Positions 1 to 5,826 of a DNA stretch of 6,677 bases are shown one piece after another. Under the pieces are notes generated by a model. It was not told the origin of the DNA. It did not search any database and worked only from the letters and a program-made list of their open reading frames with translations. The stretch lies in contig DMTS01000174.1 in NCBI GenBank assembly GCA_003477045.1, positions 7,522 to 14,198 on the forward strand, in the 5' to 3' direction. Within the stretch, counting starts at the first letter, position 1; every line of letters starts with the position of its first letter. Position numbers and translations under genes: made by a program. The DNA is from Candidatus Delongbacteria bacterium (GTDB lineage: Bacteria; UBA4055).

Positions 1-1905
1 AAGGGCTGGGTTACTGAAGCTGCTGGAAATAACTGGTTTGTAGCTGATGGAACCGTAGGTTTCGGTCCTGAATATATTCATGACGGAACTTATTCCGCTA
101 TGATAGGTTATACTTTCGATGACAATGCCGTCAAATTGAGATGGCTCTACTCGCCTTCAATAACAGTTGGAACAGGCGGAACCTGGGATTTCTGGACTTA
201 CTACATAAACTACACTTCAGGTTCAGGACTATGGCCGACCGACATTTACTATGTGTTCTACAAAGGAACATTCACAGAAAGAACGGGAACTGCTATCGCG
301 GCAAACACAACAATACTTGAATTCTGGGACGGTGAAGTTCTCGTTGCCAATGACCCTGTTGGTTACGGAAACAATTTTTATGAATCAATGGTTTCAGTAG
401 ATCTTTCAGCGATCGCCGGTCAGACAGGAGTACTCGCTTTCGTTTACTCTTATAATGACGGTTATCAGATGGCAATTGACGATGTTGTTATCGGTGCTCC
501 TACTGGAGGAATTCCGGAACCTACAGGATATGAAGTTTACAGAGCCGGTGCAAAGATAGCCGATGTTACAGGACCGACAAATGTAACTTATCAGGATCTG
601 GGATTTGCTGACGGTCTTAATACTTATTATGTAAGAGCAGTTTACCCAACAGGATCTTCGATAACTTCGATCCCGGCAACAGCTACAATAGACGCTAATC
701 CGAAACCCGGTTATCTGATCGGAACAGGCGGAACAAGCGCTACATTAAGCTGGTTCCAGCCGTATAAGAATCCTCCGATGTGGTATGCTTACTATGATGT
801 AAATGAAAGTACTACTACTATCGACATGATGGATGTAGCAGCTCCGAAAAGAAGGGTGAAATTCGCTTCAAACGCAGGTTATTATTATCCTGCAACGATC
901 GACTCTATCTCGGCAATATTCTACGATTGGGATGAAGGCAACTGGGGCGGAGCTAATACCTTCAATATAAGAATACAGGCCGCGGGCGGATATGCTCCCG
1001 GCGGCGGAATGCTTCCGGATACTACATTATTTGAAGCGCTCAACCTGACAGCTACACACTTACAGGAATATAAAGTAGCTGTAGTTCCTCCTGTTACAAG
1101 AACAAGCAGAGGATGGGCTGTTGAAGTTGAAGCTCTATCGGCAACTACCGGTAATCCCGGAAACCTCGCAGGACCTTCTCCTGACGCCGATGTAAACTCA
1201 TACTTCTATTACACAACCGAAGCTTCTTATAACTATTATATGGTTCTTTCAGGCGGAACACCGGCTGAATACGCGATAATGAGCCACATAATTTCTTCTG
1301 ATCCGCCGGCTATCGCTAAGTCAGGATGGGCTACTGCAGGTCAGTTCAACTCAAGAACAACATCAGTTGCAGGATCTTTAGGGAATGACGAGAAGATCGA
1401 AGGAATTCCTTACTACGACAAAAGAACTAAAACTATTCCGGCAGTTAAAAGCGTAAAAGCTATTGACTATTACAGGATCTATAGAAACGGTTCTCCGATC
1501 GGAACTTCAACAACTCTCAACTACGAGGATACCAGCGTAACCGTAACAGGCGACTACACATACGCCGTTACTGCTCACTATGCTAATCCTGTTGGAGAAT
1601 CAGATTTCTCTAACGAGATCGTTCTTAATGTTCAGGGCGGCGGACTAGAAGCGCCTGCTCCTATAACAACATCTGTAGTTACAGGCAATGTAAGATTTGA
1701 CTGGCCTGATGTAGCTGGAGCTACGAGCTACGATGTTTACTCTTCAGCAACACCGTACGGAACATTCGCACTGTTGACAAATGTTACTGTAAGTGAATAT
1801 ACTTACACGCCGACAGCAACAAAAATGTTCTTCCAGTTCGTGTCGAAGAATTCAACAAAAGAATCACCGAAAACCATCGAAGTAAAAAGGTCAATGACAA
1901 AATAA
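1..1905 (+). CDS. Large secreted modular protein, 3' part: choice-of-anchor J and fibronectin III-like domains
   Basis: The frame is open from base 1, so the gene starts upstream; 634 residues are visible before the TAA at 1903-1905. The ATG at 100 lies inside the first domain and is not the start. Bases 1-500 resemble a choice-of-anchor J (MAM-like jelly-roll) domain: an opening GW, aromatic beta-strands and the closing AIDDVVIG. An FN3-like half follows (about 510-690, GYEVYRAG to YYVRAVY). FN3-type strands then begin (SATLSWFQP, about 694-769), give way to a beta-rich block (about 780-1300) and a charged linker, and resume at DYYRIYRNG to SNEIVLNV (about 1465-1635). A last FN3-like module (about 1648-1860, FDWPDVAGATSYDVY) ends the protein. 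There is no T9SS sorting tail. No cysteine occurs in the visible part. Such modules usually mediate binding or spacing in extracellular proteins; the upstream part may hold an enzyme, but that cannot be seen. Domain assignments are by pattern recognition. Confidence 0.88.
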   Translation, partial: KGWVTEAAGNNWFVADGTVGFGPEYIHDGTYSAMIGYTFDDNAVKLRWLYSPSITVGTGGTWDFWTYYINYTSGSGLWPTDIYYVFYKGTFTERTGTAIAANTTILEFWDGEVLVANDPVGYGNNFYESMVSVDLSAIAGQTGVLAFVYSYNDGYQMAIDDVVIGAPTGGIPEPTGYEVYRAGAKIADVTGPTNVTYQDLGFADGLNTYYVRAVYPTGSSITSIPATATIDANPKPGYLIGTGGTSATLSWFQPYKNPPMWYAYYDVNESTTTIDMMDVAAPKRRVKFASNAGYYYPATIDSISAIFYDWDEGNWGGANTFNIRIQAAGGYAPGGGMLPDTTLFEALNLTATHLQEYKVAVVPPVTRTSRGWAVEVEALSATTGNPGNLAGPSPDADVNSYFYYTTEASYNYYMVLSGGTPAEYAIMSHIISSDPPAIAKSGWATAGQFNSRTTSVAGSLGNDEKIEGIPYYDKRTKTIPAVKSVKAIDYYRIYRNGSPIGTSTTLNYEDTSVTVTGDYTYAVTAHYANPVGESDFSNEIVLNVQGGGLEAPAPITTSVVTGNVRFDWPDVAGATSYDVYSSATPYGTFALLTNVTVSEYTYTPTATKMFFQFVSKNSTKESPKTIEVKRSMTK

Positions 1906-1923
1906 TACTTCGGTAAAATATTA

Positions 1924-1967
1924 CACAAGACAGCCCCTACTTTTCAGGGGCTGTTTTTTTTCTTGTG
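1924..1967 (+). terminator. Intrinsic terminator of the first gene
   Basis: An 8-bp perfect GC-rich stem (CAGCCCCT at 1931-1938, AGGGGCTG at 1946-1953) with a 7-base loop is followed by eight T residues (1954-1961). It begins 25 bases after the stop codon at 1905, which is the classic Rho-independent layout. A second pair of arms, CACAAGA (1924-1930) and TCTTGTG (1961-1967), could close a 7-bp outer stem around it. No matching U-run is seen for the opposite direction, so it should act on the + strand only. Confidence 0.9.
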
Positions 1968-1973
1968 AATTTT

Positions 1974-1979
1974 TATAAT
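1974..1979 (+). promoter_or_regulatory. Candidate -10 element for the mosaic-protein gene
   Basis: A perfect TATAAT sits 57 bases upstream of the ATG at 2037, in AT-rich DNA just after the terminator. At normal spacing the -35 position (1951-1956, CTGTTT) is poor and overlaps the terminator stem, and there is no extended TGn. The call rests on the -10 and its position alone. If used, transcription would start near 1985-1987, inside a 14-bp palindrome. Confidence 0.35.
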
Positions 1980-1982
1980 ATT

Positions 1983-1996
1983 CATTAATATTAATG
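1983..1996. promoter_or_regulatory. Perfect 14-bp palindrome, possible operator
   Basis: CATTAATATTAATG equals its own reverse complement over all 14 bases. It lies 4 bases downstream of the candidate -10 (1974-1979), so it would cover the predicted transcription start, a usual place for a repressor operator. AT-rich spacers can produce such palindromes by chance, and no regulator is encoded in the window. Confidence 0.25.
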
Positions 1997-2024
1997 CGCG
2001 TATGAAAAACAAGGAAAAAATCAA

Positions 2025-2030
2025 TTGGAG
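2025..2030 (+). promoter_or_regulatory. Ribosome binding site that fixes the ATG 2037 start
   Basis: TTGGAG, with GGAG at 2027-2030, is 6 bases before the ATG at 2037. An in-frame TTG at 2025 could be read as a start, but it is part of this Shine-Dalgarno sequence. Starting at 2037 gives a textbook signal peptide (MKKHFTLALI...), so ATG 2037 is preferred. Confidence 0.75.
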
Positions 2031-2036
2031 AATATT

Positions 2037-5000
2037 ATGAAGAAACACTTTACACTCGCGCTCATAATGATGTGCGCAGCAGCTTTTTCCGCGGACTGGT
2101 ACTCGTCTAAAGAAAAGAGAGAAAACCTTCTGCCGAGGGAATCGGTGAAAGACACAGCATGGTACAGCTACGGTGACGCTCCGGCTTATGTATGGACGCT
2201 AAAGACCGAGAGATCGACTTTTTTCGACATGAACGACTTCGGGTTTGAATATCCGGTAAATCTGCATGGAATATCAGCGTATCTTTTCGACAGTCTTTGT
2301 GTTTATAGCTACAAGATCTATGATAAAGACGGCGTTACATTGCTTTATCAGTCGGATCCGTTATCTTCAATTAAGGATTACAACGACTTTGTTTTTGCAT
2401 CGCCGATGGTCGTGACAGATGACTTCTGGCTCTCTGTCGTCCCTCAGGAAGACGGGCTTCCGAAACATGTCTCAACAGATGTCGTTGATAGCGATCACAG
2501 CTTTTATGGAGCACCGGGAGCATGGGAGCTGTTCTACAAGGAAGACGAAAGGTACGAGTGGTCGAATTATGTTCTTGTTGAACCGTTTACCGGAACAGAT
2601 ATTTATGCACCCATTGTAAGATCAGTTTCAGGACTTCAAAATTTTATGAACTATGCGGCGAACATTACCGTTTCGGTTCAGGATGTTTCAGGAGTGGTTA
2701 CTCCCATGACAGGGCAGTATGACATCGGTGCAGGCTGGGTTGATTTTTCGCTTAACATGAAAAAAGGCACTTATCTTTTCAACGGACAGATACCCGGACA
2801 GCCGAATGGGACTTCAGGCGTTGTAAGATTCTATATGGCGGATACTTTAGCCAATGCTCAATATTCTGACGAATACACAATAGTATGGGGAACGGACATT
2901 CCGCTTCTCAATGAAAATTTCGAGAACGGTTTTCCGCCTGCTGGATGGACATTGCAGAATGTAGGGGCCGGTTTTCTGGGCGGAACTTTACAGGACGGCG
3001 GATTCGTTCATGAAGGAAAAGTATCTGCGGTCCACTGGGATGATTCGGGTGCTCAGGACGACTGGATGATAACGAGAGCTGTTGCACTGCCGTCGGAATA
3101 CCCTGTCACTCTTTCTTTCTGGCAGACCTCCTACTGGACGGATTATTATAATTTCTGCGAGGTAAGTGTTTCGACTGATATGATAAACTGGACCCAGATT
3201 TATACACCCCCTTATATTACCATGGATCCCGGTAATATAGTATATGACGCGGTATGGCTTCAGCCGAAAGTGACTCTTTCCGCATGGGCGGGACAGACGG
3301 TTTATCTCGGTTTCCACTATGTAGGCGACTACAATAATCAGTGGTACATTGACGAGGTGCAGATCGTGCTCGACAATGAAATCCCCGAGATCACAAATAT
3401 ATATGCGAACACAGCTTTATTACCCGCTGTCGGGGCATACCTCGACAATCCGATGGAAATCTCCCTGGAACTGAGCGATTATACAGGAACAGCAAGCGTA
3501 GTCGGTCACTACACATTTGACGGCGGATCAACATATACTGATCTGGTATTTTCAAATATAAAAGCCGATCAGACATGGACGGCCTCTATACCTGCCAGCG
3601 CAACAGCCAAAGCCGGAGAAATATATTTCACGCTTGAAGATGTAGGCGGAGTAGTTGGAGATACAACTCCTTATACGATTTCTTTTGTTGCCGATACAGG
3701 CGTATCAGTTGTAAAAAACTTTTCGTACGGAAGTCCGGTTTTCATAAATGAAGATATGACGCTTACTCTTGATTTCGAGGACGAATCAGCGGTTGCTTCA
3801 GTCCAGGGATATTACAGTAAAGATAACTGGGCTACAGAGACACCTGTCGCAATGACAGCGTCAAAAGCTCACGGATACACATATACGGGAACCATTCCCG
3901 CCGAAACTGCCGAGACATTCGCGGCAGTAAGGTTCGTTGTAACCGATGTACCCGGCAATATTTTAAACACTCCGGCTTATACGGTTAAATGGCTTGAGGG
4001 CTTTGTTCTTTTCCACGACGATTTTGACGGGTCTAACCCGGATCTGACATGGTACACAGACGGGGGCACATGGGATTTTGTGACCAACGAAAGCCATTCA
4101 GCGGTTACTTCGCTTCACGACAGCCCGGGCGGGAATTACGGCGACAATCTTTTCAGTCCCGTAAGGACTGGGATTTATGATTTCAGCGCTGTTTACGGGG
4201 CCACAATGTTCCTTTGGGCGAAGATCGATCTGGAAACTGGATGGGATTACACTTATCTTCAGGCTACTATAGACGAGTCGTCCTGGATGAATCTGTACCG
4301 GTTCAACGGCGAAGACCAGGACTGGCAGTTCTTTGCGATAGACCTTGGTGCTGTTGCTCTTCAGCCTTCAGTCAGGTTCAGGTTCAGGCTGGTTTCCGAC
4401 GCGGCCATCAACTGCGACGGGGTTTATATAGACGATGTGACACTTGCGGTTTATTCAAAAGATTATTCGGCTCCACTTATCGAATATGCAGGACCGGAGC
4501 AGATAACCGCGACTGACTATCTGATCCCGAGGGAATTTACTATTCCTGTCGGGCTTGGGGATTACACCTTCAGCGTAGTTCTAAAAGATATTTCAGATAT
4601 TTCGGAAGTTAAAGTTGTATATTCTGTTGACGGCGGCGCTGAACAGGTATCCGTTCCTACCGTATCAAGCGGACCTTCAGGCACTTACGAACTGACAATT
4701 CCGGCGCAGACCGCAGGTTCGAAAGTTACTTATAAAGTTGTCGCAACCGATAATTCTTCATATAAGAACATGAACGAGACCGGTCTTTATATGATCAGGT
4801 TCGGTAACTTCCTTTATTATCAGAACGGGGACGACTATGTTGACTACTTAGACATGATCGGCAATACCCCGCAGGCGACCGCGCAGGCTGTGGCGACCAG
4901 AATAACGATGGGCCCGATGGACGGAGACGCCGATGATATTTACAGAGCTGACCTTATCGGAATAACGATAGACAATTATATAAGCACAGATACGGGATAC

Positions 5001-5660
5001 CCGAGCGATCCGATGTATGTTCATGTATGGGCGAACGAAGGCGGAAAACCCGGAGCCGACATTATAACTCCGATATACACAGAGCAGGCGGCAACAGATC
5101 TGAGCAGCTATGAAATAACTTATGTTGACTTGAGATCATTTTCAACAGAACTTTCAGGGATCGAGGGAGATGTTTTCGTGGGATATACTTCAGCGGGCGA
5201 TGTTACAAATATCCTGTATGAGGTTGTAGCCAGCCACATCACTCAGCCGGGTTATATTAATTTTCAAAGGTCGTGGCTTGGAAAAGGAGATCTGTCAGCA
5301 CTCAGCTGGGAACTTGATCCCGCCAGCATTTATCATATCAGCGCGGTAACGGGAGCTTATGAGTTTGTCGGAATAAACGAAAATGACAACAGGCCTTTAA
5401 CGACAAAACTTTATCAGAACTATCCGAACCCGTTCAACCCTTCTACAACAATTAAATTCAGTCTCGCGGCTGATTCGAAAGTAAGTTTAAGCGTTTACAA
5501 CTCAAGCGGTCAGAAGGTTGCCGAACTCTTCAATGGAGATCTTAAAAAAGGATATCACGAAAGGGAATTCGACGGTTCAAAACTTACCAGCGGAGTATAT
5601 TATTACACGCTGAAGGTTAATGAAAGGGCCATGACGGCAAAAATGATAATGTTGAAATAA
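2037..5660 (+). CDS. Exported mosaic surface protein with Ig-like and choice-of-anchor J domains and a T9SS type A sorting tail
   Basis: Complete, 1207 residues. Residues 1-18 are a Sec signal peptide (MKK, hydrophobic core, AFS/A cleavage); C13 lacks a lipobox. Residues about 20-188 form a beta-rich domain (FDMNDFGFEYP, TDDFWLSVVP). Four Ig-like modules follow at about 190-285, 448-551, 553-653 and 811-923; each has a G-Y/W-x-x-x-IPA-like segment and most end in Y-T/M-I/V-x-W/F. Between them lie a choice-of-anchor J module (289-446; ENGFPPAGW to QWYIDEVQIV) and a MAM or immune-inhibitor-A-like module (656-805; GGTWDFVTN to GVYIDDVTL). Residues about 928-1112 form another beta-sandwich (VHVWANEGGKPG). 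The last 90 residues are a T9SS sorting domain: YPNPFNPSTTI, VSLSVYNSSGQKV, LTSGVYYYTL and a basic end. Known role of that tail: export across the outer membrane, then cleavage and cell-surface attachment. No catalytic motif is visible, so an adhesin or structural role is inferred. The mature chain has three cysteines (C88, C374, C793). No clear terminator follows. Confidence 0.93.
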   Translation: MKKHFTLALIMMCAAAFSADWYSSKEKRENLLPRESVKDTAWYSYGDAPAYVWTLKTERSTFFDMNDFGFEYPVNLHGISAYLFDSLCVYSYKIYDKDGVTLLYQSDPLSSIKDYNDFVFASPMVVTDDFWLSVVPQEDGLPKHVSTDVVDSDHSFYGAPGAWELFYKEDERYEWSNYVLVEPFTGTDIYAPIVRSVSGLQNFMNYAANITVSVQDVSGVVTPMTGQYDIGAGWVDFSLNMKKGTYLFNGQIPGQPNGTSGVVRFYMADTLANAQYSDEYTIVWGTDIPLLNENFENGFPPAGWTLQNVGAGFLGGTLQDGGFVHEGKVSAVHWDDSGAQDDWMITRAVALPSEYPVTLSFWQTSYWTDYYNFCEVSVSTDMINWTQIYTPPYITMDPGNIVYDAVWLQPKVTLSAWAGQTVYLGFHYVGDYNNQWYIDEVQIVLDNEIPEITNIYANTALLPAVGAYLDNPMEISLELSDYTGTASVVGHYTFDGGSTYTDLVFSNIKADQTWTASIPASATAKAGEIYFTLEDVGGVVGDTTPYTISFVADTGVSVVKNFSYGSPVFINEDMTLTLDFEDESAVASVQGYYSKDNWATETPVAMTASKAHGYTYTGTIPAETAETFAAVRFVVTDVPGNILNTPAYTVKWLEGFVLFHDDFDGSNPDLTWYTDGGTWDFVTNESHSAVTSLHDSPGGNYGDNLFSPVRTGIYDFSAVYGATMFLWAKIDLETGWDYTYLQATIDESSWMNLYRFNGEDQDWQFFAIDLGAVALQPSVRFRFRLVSDAAINCDGVYIDDVTLAVYSKDYSAPLIEYAGPEQITATDYLIPREFTIPVGLGDYTFSVVLKDISDISEVKVVYSVDGGAEQVSVPTVSSGPSGTYELTIPAQTAGSKVTYKVVATDNSSYKNMNETGLYMIRFGNFLYYQNGDDYVDYLDMIGNTPQATAQAVATRITMGPMDGDADDIYRADLIGITIDNYISTDTGYPSDPMYVHVWANEGGKPGADIITPIYTEQAATDLSSYEITYVDLRSFSTELSGIEGDVFVGYTSAGDVTNILYEVVASHITQPGYINFQRSWLGKGDLSALSWELDPASIYHISAVTGAYEFVGINENDNRPLTTKLYQNYPNPFNPSTTIKFSLAADSKVSLSVYNSSGQKVAELFNGDLKKGYHEREFDGSKLTSGVYYYTLKVNERAMTAKMIMLK

Positions 5661-5676
5661 TGTGACAAAAGTCACT
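5661..5676. promoter_or_regulatory. CRP/FNR-family-like binding site
   Basis: TGTGACAAAAGTCACT begins on the base after the TAA of the preceding gene. It matches the CRP-type consensus TGTGA-N6-TCACA at nine of ten specified positions, with GTGAC/GTCAC as a perfect inverted repeat. Its centre is about 73 bases upstream of the start expected from the -10 candidate at 5730-5735, close to the class I activator position known for CRP. That this bacterium has a suitable regulator is assumed. The same sequence could form only a 5-bp hairpin, without a U-run, so it is a poor terminator. Confidence 0.4.
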
Positions 5677-5690
5677 GTGTTTCTAAAAAT

Positions 5691-5704
5691 TAAAATATAT
5701 TTTA
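5691..5704. promoter_or_regulatory. AT-only 14-bp palindrome, UP-element-like
   Basis: TAAAATATATTTTA is a perfect palindrome made only of A and T, ending one base before the TTGACA at 5706. An A/T-tract block in this place is typical of UP elements bound by the RNA polymerase alpha subunit. It could also be a repressor site or a chance result of base composition. Confidence 0.3.
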
Positions 5705-5705
5705 C

Positions 5706-5735
5706 TTGACAAACGGACAAAAAAAGGATTATTTT
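5706..5735 (+). promoter_or_regulatory. Candidate sigma70-type promoter of the C10 peptidase gene
   Basis: The -35 is a perfect TTGACA (5706-5711). After an 18-base spacer comes TATTTT (5730-5735), matching four of six bases of TATAAT. The -10 is the weak part. An inverted repeat, GACAAAA (5716-5722) and TTTTGTC (5732-5738), overlaps the spacer and the -10. Transcription would start near 5742, leaving a leader of about 85 bases. The AT-rich block just upstream supports the call. Confidence 0.5.
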
Positions 5736-5816
5736 GTCAGACACTCGAAAAAGTGGCGGTTTGATTTAAGGAAATAAAAAGATGTACGAGATAACAGACA
5801 ACGAAAAGTAAAACTG

Positions 5817-5822
5817 AGGAGG
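5817..5822 (+). promoter_or_regulatory. Strong Shine-Dalgarno sequence of the peptidase gene
   Basis: A full AGGAGG lies 4 bases before the ATG at 5827, in A-rich, probably unstructured RNA. In-frame stops at 5809-5811 (TAA) and 5815-5817 (TGA) exclude any longer N-terminus, so the start is firm. This is a far stronger site than the GGAG of the preceding gene, suggesting higher translation. Confidence 0.85.
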
Positions 5823-5826
5823 AAGA

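Noticed and set aside
293..475. Minus-strand open frame of 60 codons
   Set aside because: It lies inside the anchor-J domain coding region, has no recognisable domain or convincing start context, and is antisense to a clear gene.
1906..1915. TAC-TTCG-GTA mini-hairpin right after the first stop codon
   Set aside because: The UUCG loop is attractive, but the stem is only 3 bp and cannot be extended without mismatches.
2025..2027. TTG as start codon of the mosaic-protein gene
   Set aside because: It is part of the TTGGAG ribosome binding site and would put four extra residues before a standard MKK signal peptide; no Shine-Dalgarno is suitably placed for it.
2070..2075. Cysteine 13 of the mosaic protein as a lipoprotein lipidation site
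   Set aside because: The preceding residues are I-M-M, which do not fit the lipobox, and an ordinary signal peptidase site follows shortly after; the T9SS tail already gives a surface route.
2419..2619. Alternative + frame inside the mosaic-protein gene
   Set aside because: Low-complexity shifted translation overlapping a domain that reads well in the main frame; no sign of programmed frameshifting.
2988..3576. Two minus-strand open frames (2988-3317 and 3391-3576)
   Set aside because: Both are antisense to well-supported anchor-J and Ig-like coding sequence. Their translations are rich in Arg, Ile and Leu without domain pattern, as expected of shadow frames.
4214..4516. 100-codon alternative + frame inside the mosaic-protein gene
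   Set aside because: Its translation is Arg/Ser/Cys-rich and lacks domain features, while the main frame encodes a coherent MAM-like module through the same bases.
5662..5675. GTGAC/GTCAC hairpin as terminator of the mosaic-protein gene
   Set aside because: The stem is only 5 bp and no T-run follows, so it would terminate poorly; a protein-binding palindrome explains it better.
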